64,000 bases of DNA from Dactylis glomerata (GCA_007115705.1 QXEO01002115.1:4681340-4745339), one strand, 5' to 3'. Shown: positions 21,930 through 35,000, numbered from the stretch's first letter. Notes: generated by a model not told the origin, from the sequence alone. A program made the numbers and translations.

Positions 21930-23380
21930 TTGGGAATACATTTCTTCGGTGCCTTAGCCATTTTCGTTCTCAAATGCTTCGCCATCACAGTTTCTATTGA
22001 CTTCACAAACTCATGAAATCGCGTTATCAATTGATCGGCAATTGCTATTTTCTTCAACTTCTCTTCCTCCATCTTCCTACCATTGGGCTTCCCCTTGTTT
22101 TTCGCATGGGAGATGATCACTATCTTCTAGATCATACAATGTATTGAATGCACCTTTTTTGGTGGATCTTCTTGATCCCTCAACCTCCACTTCTCACTAA
22201 ACTGAAGCAACTTCCAACAATGGTGTAGCATAAATGGTTTGCCCTTGGAAGCTGTCATTTGCTTGTACCTTTCTTGTGCTATGTGATCCTACATACATAT
22301 TTAGTAAACATTGTAAAATTAGCACATATGCTTGAAATGAGCAATAGCACTACACAATATGATCAAAATACTCACATAGTCATCATCAGTGCATTCACTT
22401 GGAGGTGCATTCCTCACTTGCTCCAGACAAGCACTCCAAATACTACAACATTGCTTGATCACAAAATAACAGCCTTGAAGTGATCTCATTGATCATGTAC
22501 ATGCATCTCACGATGAAACTTGTCATCGATTCTTTGCAAATATTTCTTGCTGATTTCATCCGTGCCAGCCACCACATCAAGTGACACTAACTCCCACGCC
22601 TTCACCAAATGGAGATCATCAGTCCATGTAGTTTGCACTCTCGATTGATTTTCCTTTTGGTAGCGATTAATCAAAGTACTCTTCTGCAATCTCCTCCAAC
22701 TTCGTCCCCTCGTCATCTTTATTGACCCCCTCCCCCCGCCGCCACCCATCTCACTATCTTCTACGACAATGCCCACATCAAAATTATTGAGGGGTTCATT
22801 AAGAATGCTAGCCTCATTTTGTGCAACAATTTCCCACCCGATGTAGGAATGATATGCAAGTCGAAACTATGCAATTTAATAGAACTGAGAAATGCAAGAA
22901 ATTCGACACAAATAGAGTCGAAAGGGGACAAAAATTACCTTGCATGCGTTAGGACAACGCATGCGGGGGCGACATTCGTTTCGGTGGGGTCGGAGCAGTA
23001 GGCAGCGTTGGAGCTTGGATAGGAGTCATTTCTCGTGGAGGGACCTTCTTCTGCTTGCCTGGCCCGCTCGACATGAATTTCGGCTGGCCGGAAGGCATCG
23101 ATTTTTGCCAGGGCTCGTCGCTGACACCATCGAGGCAGGAATTTCTCTGGAGTTCGCGGCCGCAATGGCACCGTCTCCTTGTACGACACGGTTGCTCTGT
23201 CAATTCTGCTTTGCACTGGCAACGACAGGGTTGGCCGCCGCCCTTAGGACGACGGCGGCGGAATGGGCCACAGGGGCGGATGATGGGCCAACCTAGGATT
23301 AAGTATGCGCCGGTGCCGATGGTAGGTGGGTTGGCAAGGACCTCCATGACGATGTCTATGCGGCGCGGATGTGATGAAAG
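21930..23380 (-). pseudogene. NAM-associated / Myb-SANT-like gene, damaged
   Basis: The minus strand first shows a Pro/Arg-rich N-terminal segment (around MSSGPGKQKKVPPREM, 23078-22937). Next is TTWTDDLHLVKAWELVSLDV with YLQRIDDKFH (22650-22500), typical of the Myb/SANT-like part. After a one- or two-base frameshift near 22490 follows RSLQGCYFVIKQCCSIWSAC, with a GTGAGT donor at about 22378. The next exon gives RYKQMTASKGKPFMLHHCWK (from about 22285) and a Lys/Glu-rich C-terminal coiled coil with an in-frame stop near 22130. This order matches plant 'no apical meristem-associated' proteins (PF14303), which are related to PIF/Harbinger ORF1 proteins. Whether it was a host gene or transposon-borne is open. 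Confidence 0.65.
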
Positions 23381-23447
23381 GGGCGAGGCAAGGAAGTTCA
23401 GCGTCAACGGTGACACATAAGGTGGAGCGTGAATCTTAATATTCCGT

Positions 23448-23672
23448 CCCACCAACTACCACAACTCTATTGGGGGTTTGGCAAAACCTAGTGGCGAAAT
23501 CGGCTATATCCAAATTTACACTCCCAATATCTAGAGCCCCCAAAAAAATTTATGGGCCGGCCTTTTTTCCCAAGATCTAATCGGGTCATTTTTTGGGGGC
23601 CAAAACCCAAAACTGGTTGTTATATCTTGGACGGGTGTATATCCGAGATCTGCTAGAGTTGCTCTAATGACC
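23448..23672. mobile_element. Possible MITE
   Basis: ACAACTCTATTGGGGGTTTG on the left resembles the inverse of the right end GAGATCTGCTAGAGTTGCTC. The interior is rich in paired runs (TTGGGGGC / GCCCCC). No target duplication could be fixed, so this is a weak call. Confidence 0.35.
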
Positions 23673-23827
23673 GATGTGTGGTGCCAACTTATACATGACA
23701 AGTGGGTCCAACCAGACAGAGACAAAGTCAATTCGAGCTTAGCAAGGTATTAGTGTTTTCTGCAAAAAGATTGAAAACTTCTTGTGATATTTTTGTCCCG
23801 ACGGCATGAAGGTAAATTTGGCCTTAA

Positions 23828-24083
23828 GGCCTTGTTTAATTCTCTGGTATTTTTACCTCTAAAAGATGCGGGGATATATGGGGATTTGGTGTTCACCAAA
23901 TACTCTCAAATCCCCTCAAATATTCATGATAGAGAGTTTCTAGCCAAAAATACACTAATGTGGAGGGGATTTGTGGGGATATCTCGGGATTATCCCCTCA
24001 AAACCCGGCATAGTAAACAACCTATCAAAAAAATTCCGGGATAGAAAATAATCCCCTCAAATACCCTAGAAGTAAACAAGGCC
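23828..24083. mobile_element. Tourist-like (PIF/Harbinger) MITE, 256 bp
   Basis: Perfect inverted ends GGCCTTGTTTA / TAAACAAGGCC are flanked by TAA at 23825-23827 and 24084-24086. Its interior has repeated GGGGAT segments and no coding sequence. It lies downstream of the PRAF-type gene. Confidence 0.88.
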
Positions 24084-24109
24084 TAAAAGGGGTGGTTGGT
24101 GCTATTTCC

Positions 24110-24898
24110 TTTGCTTGTGCGTTGTTATTATGTTACAACAAAAAAGGTGCCTGCATTTGGGCTGCTGACGTAGCCATGCAGAAGATAGGAGATCCTCAAA
24201 CTTTTGCTTTTTATTATCTACGTCAACGGAATCGTCCAGCAATGCAGATAAGAGGAATGAGCGAATGTAGCATGATCCAAACAAAGAATCGTCACCCATA
24301 TCCAGATATTGCCCAATAGAAAAGAGTACCGTCACCAAGCCTGTGCAAAGATAAGTAGATAGTAGCAGCAATTGCGCATCTGAGATGGAGTCACGTCAGC
24401 GTTCGCCGACCCACTATTGCATCAGCAGCACATATGCTTACTTCTGGGAGGCTATCTTGGTATGATTCTTCCTCTGCAATTCAGTGACAGATGTGTGCAC
24501 ACACACTGGGTTTACATTCAGTTCAGAACAGCAAGTTGGAAGAGCTTTAGCTCATCCGGTAATCCCAGGAATATACATACAGGCTTGACGTAGTAGCATG
24601 GTCAGTCAAACTAGCAATGGCACCACATGGCTTGCTCAGTGTTAGGTGCCAATCTCATGAATCATGGTGCCTCTATACAACAAGAATACAGACGTGGGCA
24701 TAGTCAAGGACAGAGCAGCGCCTAATTTTCGGAGACACGCAACATCGTGGGCAAAATCCTTAGACAAGCTGCACAGTCGGATGCTTGGATCTTTGCAGCT
24801 TCTCTTTCCTGAATGATGAGATGTGTGACGAGAACTCAGCACCCTGTTGTCCTTCTGGTTGCGCCAGTTCAAACATTAGTGAAATGAGTGTGTGGAAA
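24110..24898 (-). other. 3' UTR / downstream flank of the PRAF-type gene
   Basis: The sequence follows the stop codon at 24899. The stretch 24120-24440 is conserved in the two tandem units (5700-6085, 13660-14070), so it travelled together with the gene copy. No separate gene is evident. I could not place a polyadenylation site with confidence. Confidence 0.5.
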
Positions 24899-27800
24899 CT
24901 AAGACGTCATTACAGAAGATATCCGATCGGTTCTCCGCACATTGTACTTGTCGTACACTCTTTCGTGGTTCTCGCTCCACCATGACTCCGCCTGATGTTC
25001 TCCAAATCTTCTCCGGCTGCAAAAATGAAATGCTTAAACGTCAGGTCAGGTTACTCAAGACAACTTGCAAGCAAAAGAATGCTCCATATCCATGGCAATG
25101 CCTACCTGAACCGCACTCTTTTTAGTTCCTTGGTTCCATCATGAAAAGAAACAAGCGTTAGGTACACCCCAGGTTCAAACTGCTCTATCCACTCTGTCTC
25201 GACTTGGTTGCCGGGTGAGCTGGAGCCTCTCATGTTCCAGCCTTGCAGGTTTATCTGGAACCGTTCTGTTTCCCGCCGATCAAAATCCTCCGACCTCGGA
25301 CGATGGCCAACCATCCCGCCATTCGTCCTGTGTTGTGCGGTGGGGAAATCTTTGCTCCTGTTGAAGCTATCAAACATGCTCTCGTGTGGAGTCATCGCGT
25401 TGTCACCTGGGTTACTTATTTGATGGGCTTGGGGAGGCAACCCATTAAACCGAGCAGATGCGACAGAAGTTGGTGTTTGGGGATAAGGAATGCCTCCTGG
25501 GTCGTATCTCTTCGGGCCTTCTCTTCCCGTTTCAGGGGAAACTACACCACCGGGTAGATACACAAGCCGTGGTAGCTTCGTGTCAGAGTCTACTGGAGGA
25601 AGCTTCTCAGCCATTTCTTTTACCTGTTGGTGTGCTACTGGATAAGGTTATTTCTGTGTAAGGCTTTAATGCAAAAAAGGGTACAAATAAGGGACAAAAA
25701 AACTGGCACAAGAACATGCATCTGGTACCAATTTCAACATCAATAAGATTGTGCAAAATTAAATTCGAAATATCACCTGTGCTGTTAGCGATTTTATGAC
25801 CTCTTTTGCAGCCTTGGATTTGGATACCTCTTCAGCAGCAAGGCTCACGGCCTCATTGGCTTTTGCCTCTGACTTCTGCAACTCGGCGTCTTGCTGTTCA
25901 CGTTGCTGTCTCAAACTATTAACCTGGTTCATAGGCAAGCATTAGGACTCCTTTTTCACTCTTATTTTTAGTTGTATCAAAAAATATAGAACCAAGCATA
26001 CCTCTTCTTTTAATTTTTGAACCTCTTGCTTCAAAAGTTCATTCGCATCCCTCAAACTCTCGAAGCTTTCTGAAGGACAAGGAAAGAATTTAGATATGGC
26101 ATTTTCTTAAAATTGTGAAGTATACTGGAGTATGCGTCTGTTACTGTCGAACCTGTATTCTGCAGGTTGCCGGATCCAATGAAAGGGATGTCGTTTAGCT
26201 GCCAAATCGCAGGGAACTGTGGCGAATAATCAAACTTTTTTGTCTGCTTTGCTGCCTTCACATCTAAATTCTTGATCATATCTGAACTAGTAAGTGGTGC
26301 AGCTCTGTTTGCTTTTGTGTCCATTCTCTCAGCCTTGGTATCACCTGGTATGCGTGGTATAGTATTCCTGCTATTACTCACACCAGAATCCATTACTTTA
26401 CTTAGTTTCACGTGACATGAATCACACACACGGTATGGCTTTCCAGGATTAGGAGACAATGCTGCTCTTAGAGCTTTTTTTGAACTGCATGAATGACAGT
26501 GTACTAAGCCACAGTGGTAACAGTTGTGCCTCTTCCGAGTGAACCCAAATGGCTGTCTGCATGCCGAGCACTGAGACTGCTCCATCCCGGACACCCATTT
26601 ATGTTGACAAATTGCGGCCGTAAAGCCTGATCCACAGGCAATGCGCTTTACAGACCTATCCCTGAAAGCCTCAACAAGTGTAGGTACCTTACGGTCTGCA
26701 ATATCACCGTGACCCAATCTTCCGTTTGCGCCCTTACCCCATGTGTAAACTTCACCGGTGTTTGTCAGTACTGCAACATGATAAGATCCACAAGCAACCT
26801 CCACAACACCACCGCCCCCGACCTTCTCTTCAACTAGACGTGGATACCTTCCATCATTATTGGGATTGCCAAGCTGTCCGTACACCGAGCTCCCTACGGT
26901 AAACATGTGCCCAGAAGTAGTCAACCCAATCGTGAGAGTGTGGCCACATGCAGACTTATGGAAGTTGTAATCTATTAGTGAGGGCACACAAGTTGGTTTG
27001 AGTTTCGAAGACCTGTCACCATGCCCAAGGCGATATTTGTCTCCATCTCCCCAGGTAAATAACTTTCCAGATGAAGCATTTGACTGAGTCATGATAACCT
27101 CAACAACAGCAGCACTATGCCACACCCCACATGATACAGAAATCGTCCTTAAACCCTTCAAAGACTCCACTTCCTTCGGATACGAGATAGTTTCTCGATT
27201 CCCGTGACCTAAGGCACCGAATGTGCCATCGCCGAATGTGTATAACTGTCCGGAACTGGTTATCAGAGCTGTATGCCATGTACCACAAGAGACAGTTGAC
27301 ACATGAAGGCCTTCCAGAGGACCTGAAACTCTCTTTGGGATCCAGTGACTCACGGTACTACCATGACCAAGGAGTCCAGCATTGTGGGTACCATCTCCCC
27401 AGGTGTAAAGATCACCTGTTGTAGTAACAGCACAAGTATGGAATTCACCACAGGCAATTATTTCAACATTGCAGGTTGACAATGACTCAAGTAGACATGG
27501 TTGAAGAATGCTTGTACTAGCCCCATGACCAAGGCGCCCGCTGCACTCTACTCCCCACGAAAATACCTCTGTCTGTCTTGTAACAAGTGCAGCATGCTTC
27601 ACACCACAAGACACATAACTGACATCAAGCATCACATTTGATTCTAAGGGCTTTGGCACAAGAATATCAGTAGTTGCACCAGGGGACTGCATGTTTCCAT
27701 CAGACCCAGTATCACACATGACTTCTCCCCAGACATAAACATCCCCAAACGCTTCAGAATCTTCACCCCCAGAACCATGGCTGGATGTGCTGAGAGCACT

Positions 27801-30800
27801 GGAAACACTGACTCGAATATCCAATGACGAAGCACCTTTCAATTGCATATCTGAAACATCTGTCCTTTCTGAATATGTATATTCTCCAGAAGAACGGTCC
27901 TTAGAATTTGCTGAGCTCAACTTGTTCTCGAGGGAATCCGTGGTAAATGTAGAGCTACTGCTTAGGCTACTTTCTCTGCCACACTGAAAATATCATAGCA
28001 AATGCTTAGAAGCCTAGCATATCATGATGTAAAGGTGTGGTTCATCTATTTTCTACACGACTAGATACTGAATAATACACTTGAAAACAGATAAGGAACG
28101 AGTTCACAGTTTTTGCAAACAACATGGGTGCATTTTAAGTATAGGACTAGCATAAGCAGAATTATGTTCGTGGTAGACAAAAAACTCTCAAAAAACATTA
28201 AACGAGAAGCGGCAACCAAAAAAATCAGCTCCACTGGGCAGAATCATCAGAATAGTGGTTTTGTTGTATAAGATGCTCTTAGGCATCATGCTATTAGCAT
28301 CAGAAAAGAGTGTGAGGATTTGTGCAACAACAGTCAGGAGAAATATAGGGTACATTTGGAACCGAGGCAAAAATGGTTATAGCCTTGCTGGGCTAGGTAA
28401 TGCGTTCGGTGCTGGATAAATATTCTTGCTTTTGAGGGCTAGCTAGCCAGTGTGGGCCAGAAAAATTTCGCTCCAGAGGGCGAGCTAAATCGGCTCGCCT
28501 CCAACGGCAAGACCACGTCGCACAAAAAATCCTGCCCCGTCCATGTCCATCTTGAGACTGACACATATCAACACCTCGAATGCAGTCAACCAAGCAACGG
28601 AGACTCCCTTTTCTTTGCTAATCACTTGTCTCTTATTTTTGCTTGCTTCTGATTAGTAGTAGATGGCTACCGTCGTATCGATGCATGCAGTAAAGGTCTT
28701 TCGTAAACCTCTGATGTTTGATTCTTCCAGGGAATTAATAAGGAGAACTATGCATTTCAAATGCCCAACTTGTACCCGTAAAAATGAATCCAACCTGTTA
28801 TCGGAAATTTTCACACCATACTCATGCATACTTGCCCTCAAAAGCAACGCATAACCAAATGAGCGACTACTGGCTTTGCCATCAAAAGCTACTAAACCAG
28901 ACATGCAGCCCCAGCAAGCTGGCATAGCCAGATTGAGCTAGCTTGGCATGCTGAGCTATAGCCCAGCTGAGCAATGAACCAAACACACCCATAATATAGC
29001 ATAAAAGATTGATGATAGCAACTGATGGTTGATCACAGCAAAAAAAAACTAGTTAAGGCAGAACTGAGACTGCTGGAAAGATATTGAGAGTTTTTCCCAA
29101 AAAGATACCAGTAGCTCGAATGATTTGAAATCATTTACTCAAGCAATGTCAATATTGTGCGATGAAAAAACTTGCATAGAAGTAAGCTATGTCGAAGTAG
29201 AGATTTACATCAAAAGAAAGGGCAGCACTGCGCATTTCACCGGTGTGTTGGGGTTGGGATCCGTGCTGTCCTGGAGATATCAATGTGTTAAGGCATGTAA
29301 ACCACACCTGTGTTTCGACCTTATCCTTGCAGATCTTTGAAATAAGATCAGAATAAATTAGAAGATATATAATTAAAAATGGAAGAGAAGAATGGCGTCA
29401 AATTGATTCTTGCTGTAGTACCAGATCGAGGGATCGCTTGCCATCTTTATAGATGAGTGAGAAGGATAAATGGTCCTTCTCAGGGAGCAGAAAACGTTGG
29501 AAAACCAGCTGAAAAGAATACATGTTGATAATCAAAGACTTCCAAATCCGAATGGGGAATGGCCACACTGTTCAGTATGTCCTTACCGTTCTTTGTCCTG
29601 AGAGAATTCTGGACACGGAAGCTAGTTTTAAACTTTTCTCTTGGTTGCTTGAGACCCAAATAAGAGTTGATTCATCCTGTAGAGCATGCGAAAGGAATCA
29701 CTTGACTGCATATAATAATCACAAAACTAGTTTACATTGCTCTCAATTTTCATGTTGCAGATTTCCAAATGGTTGTCATTTTGAGACATTTCTCCTTTTT
29801 TGAGGAAGCAAAAGTGAAAAAATGAAAGCAAGATTTTAAGAACCATAAATGAAAAGAACGGCATCCAAAACCACCGTGAGTCTATAGTTCGGGCCACAAA
29901 ATTCAAAATCATTTTTGAAGATCATTTGTATCAAAACATGACAGCCAAACACAGAGAAATTAAGAGAGATAATAAAGATATTTTTGATCTGTAGAACTGA
30001 ACTTACATTGGATAGTCTAAATGGAGTAAACTTTGGCTTCCCTTTGCGACCATACTTAAGCAGCTGGGTTCCTTTCTTCAAAGCAATAAGCGCCTGCCAA
30101 GCCCACGAGGATGACCAAAATCATTAATTACAGCAAACTGCGAATAGCAATGGTAAATAAACATTAACAAAATTGTTCCATCGGAATTCAGAATATGTCC
30201 TAAAGATGTACTGCTCTTGGCAATCCAGAGTTTGACAGGACCAATGCTAATGGGAAAGTTCCATGTGTGTTTTTTTGTCCATTTCCCTGGGAACAAAACT
30301 GACTAATGGAAAACACTTGTCTGAAGCTTTGTTCTCTCCATTGTTTTGTTGTGTCTATGTGGTCACATGGAAGGCACTACCTACAGAGTATAGCATGCTT
30401 TGCCAGCTTCATGAACCCAGTTACTCAGAGAATATATCTAAAATAATGGGGAGATGGCAAGAATCTTTTCGTGACCAACAGAGGGGTAGAACGCAAGCAG
30501 GTTACATGGTGGTGACAATGGTGATACCGGAGCTAGTCCTCCTGCTTGCTAGTGGTAACACAACGGCAGCATTGACATACTACTACTTATATGTTTTTTA
30601 GTATGGAGTATCACACATGATAACATCCCTGGACCATGTAGCTTGACAAAATCTTCACATTCAGTTTCATCTGTTTTAAGTTTTCCCTTAACCTAGATTA
30701 CACTCTAAATTTCTACAACTCTAAATCACAATCTGCTACTCTGAAGATCTATGAAGTGGAAGTACTACAACCCTCCCGGGATCTCCAGCTCCAAATGCAA

Positions 30801-31662
30801 CAAAAACCGTGGAAATCTCAGGAAGCAAAGGCTGCATTGCATTGTCCATGCTCCTCACTCCGGCGCACCCACAGTGTCACGCTCACGCATGGTTGGACTA
30901 GTGTTCCTCTGGGTTGGGTTGTGCCCCCACCACAAAATCCCAGCAATTAAGCCCCAGCTAGAGATTCACCGGCCAAAAAACCTCTATATCTTGAGCTGCA
31001 GACCTCCAGAAGGGTCCTGCTCCTAACTAGTAACCGTAGAGCATAATTGGCATACTACTAGTTAAGATGAATAGATGCTGCAATACATCTTAAAAGCCCT
31101 GAACCATGCGGCTACAAAAACGTTGAAATCCAACTTGGTCTATTTCCAGATTTTTGACCCAGACTGAACTGTGGTGGCGATACCACATCTCCTTCATAGA
31201 ATGATTTTTGCAAAATTATCAGAACAGGGCAACTGAAAATGCAACTCCACCAGCTAGCCTGGCCCGAAACAAAATTTCCGAACTCAGAATCCCCTACCCC
31301 TACACCTTAAATGCAGCAAACATGACTCTCCCGGGGCCGGCCGAGATCTCTAGCTCCAAATGCAACACAAGCATGCAAACAGTGTCCGAATGTCATGGTT
31401 GGTTGGTATAGAACTAGCAGTTCTCCCTACCCACCACAGAATCCCAGCAATTAAGCCCCGGAAGCAGCTCCACCGGCCCAAAACCTCGAAAGCTCCAGAG
31501 TAGACGCCTCCAGAATGAATGCTACTCCCGAGAATCACGCAGCTCCTTCCCGCATTGGCATTTCGCAGCCAAACTGAGGCGAAGCTGTAAAGACGGCGAG
31601 GCGGAGGCGGAGGGAATGGAAGGGCGGCTGACCTTGTCGATGTCGAGGCCGGGATCTGCCAT
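24899..31662 (-). CDS. PH-RCC1-FYVE-BRX (PRAF-type) protein, complete ten-exon gene
   Basis: Exons: 31662-31633, 30093-30007, 29676-29587, 29508-29422, 29334-29209, 27983-26153, 26069-26002, 25923-25777, 25623-25106 and 25016-24899. All introns are GT-AG, the total is 3102 nt, and the frame is open for 1033 residues. The start is MADPGLDIDK. PH domain, residues 11-130 (KYGRKGKPKFTPFRLSN, DHLSFSLIYKDGKRSLDL). Ser-rich linker to 215. RCC1 propeller of seven repeats, about 216-601 (GDVYVWGE, RLGHG...). FYVE-type zinc finger, 602-669, with eight Cys; the usual HHCR core reads KRHNCYHC, as in plant PRAF proteins. Coiled coil about 751-830. BRX domain about 965-1020 (EWIEQFEPGVYLTL, RRRFGEHQAESWW). 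Family members bind phosphoinositides or act as polarity and trafficking regulators, and RCC1 parts can act as GEFs; the substrate here is unknown. An apparent start near 27920 is only a TTG inside exon 6. Confidence 0.95.
28348..28990. mobile_element. Tourist-like MITE in intron 5 of the PRAF-type gene
   Basis: The ends GGGTACATTTGGAACC and the inverse of AACCAAACACACCC share GGGTnnnTTTGG. ATA flanks both sides. It is about 640 bp without coding capacity. The assignment rests on the terminal sequence only. Confidence 0.55.
30774..31024. repeat. Intron 1 internal repeat, unit a
   Basis: This shares several runs with 31327-31545, for example AGCTCCAAATGCAACA and CCAGCAATTAAGCCCC, in the same order and orientation. 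Divergence is considerable, so this is an old local duplication within intron 1 of the PRAF-type gene. Confidence 0.7.
31327..31545. repeat. Intron 1 internal repeat, unit b
   Basis: Second unit of the local duplication described at 30774-31024. It lies within 100 bp of exon 1. Confidence 0.7.
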
Positions 31663-32050
31663 TCGCGGGGCGGGGTCGTCATGGGGCTGCTCCTCGCCGG
31701 GCTCTCATGGGGATTCCCGCCGGCGGGGGGCGGAGCGAGCGCTGGTCGGAGGCAATGGAGGGCCCGGCGGGCGGCGAGCGACGACTGGGCTGGGGGGAGA
31801 CGATGCCAGGAGAGAGGAGGGAGGTGGTGGAGGAGTGGTGGGGGTCGTGCGGGGAGTGAATGCCTGGAGGGAGGGAACACAAGTCCTTAAAAAATGGACC
31901 TTTGACGCCACCTCGCTAGCTCGCTCGCCAATGGCAGCCAGCAAGGGGGTGGGGGGAGAAGTTGAGGTGAGATGAACCCGGGACGGGGACGAAGGGGGGG
32001 TGATTTGAGACTTTCCAAAGTGAAAGGAAATCAAGAAAAGGTAAAAATCG
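31663..32050 (-). promoter_or_regulatory. 5' leader and probable promoter of the PRAF-type gene
   Basis: Upstream of the start codon the minus strand is GC-rich and pyrimidine-rich (CTCCTC, CACCACTCC runs), as in many grass 5' UTRs. The open frames through here on both strands have biased Pro/Ser/Arg composition and no domain. I see no clear TATA box. Confidence 0.45.
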
Positions 32051-35000
32051 AACGTCTCGCTCTAGCTGCAGGACAGGGCGAAACTTTGGAATGAGGGGTC
32101 GATCGATTGCGCAATCACAAATAAATTTCCATCACAGCAGATTTTAATGAAAGGCGTGCAATGTGGATTTCTTATAGAAAGCAGAAAACTAAAACGAACG
32201 TACTGCAACTTTACAGCAAGCTATTCTGAAGACAGCCACCACAGACGATTAAAACATTACAATTTACAAGTACAATATTTCATTACTATGATTTTATTAG
32301 TATCGCCCCCATCCACTCCTAAGCACAGCGGCCACCGTCATATATCGGTTTCCTCTCCTCCGGACGGTCTCGCCAATACTAGTGGGGAACTCAATCTATG
32401 AGTAAGTTTTTATAAAAATAAGATTTTAAATAGATTAAGTTGTGGTTTTGGCTATCTTATTGTGGCCTTTGCCTCAATGAAGATATTATCCTCTGTAATA
32501 AGTGATCTTGGGGCATTCGTTCGATGACGAGATGCCCTTTCCATCGTCAATGATGGTGGCGGAAGATTAAGTTTCTCAAGGTATGGTCTTATAAATCTTG
32601 CTTCAACAATCAATTTTGAACTTCTCTCATGGTTCTCAGGAGTAGTATTGTTCTTGCAATATTTGTCCTAGCTACTATGTCTTCGATAATAATGATTCGT
32701 ACTTTTGGCTTACCAGCTATCAATAAGATTGTTAGTTACTTTTCTCTGGCATACTGATATTGGTACTCTTCTCGATAATAAATGACTACTTTAATAGTTG
32801 CGCGCGTGCATGTAACCTTCATATGCAACTTAAATTAAAATTATGAGAGGTCTATGGTTTGGTTTTCTTTTGGCTGCACCTCAGAAAGATTATGTCATAG
32901 AAGAAGAATGAGCTTGAAGATTTCGATGAATTGCTCGTCTCTTTTAGACTTTATTTTATATAATCATTTTAGTCAAATCATATATCTCTACCATGTACTA
33001 TTTACTTCCATAAATATATATGGTATTGATTGTCAAAAAAACATTACAACTATGATACAAAAGCGCCTACCGTAAGAATAGCAACAAAACACTACCTCGA
33101 CAACTGACAATCACTTCCGAAGATCAAGAGCTCCGACACAATTCTTTGTCTACGCATCATTCACCCTTAAAAGCTCAAACAGAGATGGTAAGTAGATGGT
33201 TGGAATTAGGCGGTCATGCGGAAGTCTTCGTATTGGACACACTAATGACTGTGTACATTGCGGCCCTCAAGTTCAACCTTGGACAACAGCACGCACCGGG
33301 TGAGCGCCACATAGAACCTTCAAGTCGTGTCTCCAAACGTGGTGCTCACAATGAGTAACGGCGTGAAGGGCACCTAGTCGTGCAGATTCAAACCTAAGTT
33401 GTTGCCCGTAGTTAACTACCAACACCAAGTGAGCGTGAGGACAATGCCAAAACACCTCGGTGTCACAGTCAAGCAGGGAAACGACACCCATGGGTGTCGG
33501 CGCCGCTGTCAAAGACCGGAGACGGGAAGGACTTATGTTTGTGTCTCCGTACACCTTCGTCCATGCCCACCAGATTGGTTAACCTCATCCATGTTGTCTC
33601 ACACCGCCGTCTCGAGATCCTCCTTCACTGACCTTCACCGTGCACGTGACACCTACATCGGGACATATGTCTCGTGCTCCTCCAAGCCCTTTGTCACTTT
33701 TAAATAATACTATTAGTTCCACGAATTGAATTGTGTAATGTTATGTTATATATACTTTGATAATATCTGACAAATATTGTCACTTTTAAATAATACTATT
33801 AGTTTCACTTCCACTCCCCCCTTTATATTTATTGCTCACCAGACTTTATATGAAATTTTAATTTAACTGGACATTAGTAAAATCTAATTTTAGTTTCTAA
33901 ATTGTTGAATAGTCTATGGTTTGTAAACCAACACAAAGAAGTTTACTGTTTTTGAAAAATTTATGTATATCTCATTTCAAAAATAGAAAGTACATTGTTG
34001 TACAACTCTCTTGGCATTGTCAATCTTTTGCTGGTGTTAAGAGAGACACAACCTAAAGGCACCCTAAAAAAATTCTGACGTATTTGTACTAAACTTTTTT
34101 ACTTTATCATAGCTAGTATTTGCATTACAATTATGTTATTATTTATGTGTCTTTTAGTGTTCTAACTTGAATATATTTTTTCTTCTACAATCAGCAAAAT
34201 TGGCAATGTAAGCACACTCATAAATATTTAGGCACATATTTTTTCCATACTTCTATAATATTTAAACTTGCTAAATTGAGACTATATCTAATCACAATAT
34301 TGTTTATTACTTAGTTAGACAGATTCTTCTACCAGAGATTTCACTATAAATGCAAGCAACTGAGAATGATCACATTGTGTGCGTGTATTTTTTTCCATAA
34401 TATCCTTAAAACCTATATGTATTCTCTCGAGATTCATAGGTTTATTAATAAAAAATGTTGGCATACTTTTTAAGTATAGTCTCATTCTCGGGTTTAAATA
34501 AATATTTAATTCTAGAATTATGAAGTGTCACGCAGTAGTGTGTGCTCGAATAATTTTTCCGGTGTCGCTTGCTGGTGGCTGTGCTTTTACCATAGACCAT
34601 ATGTATCATAGCATATCATGTATTAATCATCATCCAGACACGACTTCGAGCACACATTACTTTGTTATAAACCATTTCAAAAGTACTTACTAATAACAGA
34701 TTTTATGTCTACATATTGGTGGAGATCTCTTTGTCAAATCATTGTCTTAACAATACATAATATGTCGTACCTTATGAGAGAAAGAGGTTTTTTTTCTTGT
34801 GCATTAAATGGGTCAAGTAGTTAGCCTTGTAAAATTGTGAATTATGTTTATATACTGTAAATTAGTGGTGTATCTAGGATGATATCAGCGGGGGTGCCAA
34901 GCTTAAAAACATTCACCATTGTGCTTTGTATTTAACCAGTTAGTACTAATATTAGTAAACAAAAGAGATTTATATTTTGGGTTGGCACCCCTCATTGGAT

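Larger units (their letters stand above)
18380..21957 (+). pseudogene. LINE (non-LTR) reverse transcriptase remnant, split by a CACTA element
   Basis: Fragments of a plant LINE polymerase occur in order on the plus strand. First is QGRNILDGILILHE near 18437 and ILKIDFDKAYDKV near 18520 (RT palm). Then comes LRQGDTLSPTLVN near 18700, QYVDA near 18845, where active elements have YADD, and a thumb region with FRSRFFWQG near 19260. After the inserted CACTA (19513-21117) the zf-RVT-type C-terminal part continues: KNIWKMKIPLKK near 21510, YPPRSAANIFGNWLHWID near 21725, and IIWSFWLCRNN near 21820. Stops and frameshifts are frequent and the 5' part with ORF1 and endonuclease is not seen. Confidence 0.85.

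Noticed and set aside
22935..23455. Plus-strand frames through the NAM-associated N-terminus
   Set aside because: GC-rich shadow frames; the minus strand continues into recognisable downstream exons.
26052..27920. A separate 622-residue RCC1-FYVE gene starting at 27920
   Set aside because: The 27920 start is a TTG within exon 6. Upstream PH exons and downstream coiled-coil and BRX exons join in frame, so this is only the largest exon of a longer gene.
31616..31975. Gly/Arg-rich plus-strand frame upstream of the PRAF-type gene
   Set aside because: Antisense of a GC-rich 5' leader with the true start codon at 31662 on the other strand.
33146..33707. Overlapping frames of about 70-100 residues
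   Set aside because: No domain, splice pattern or similarity that I can recognise; composition like the surrounding intergenic DNA.
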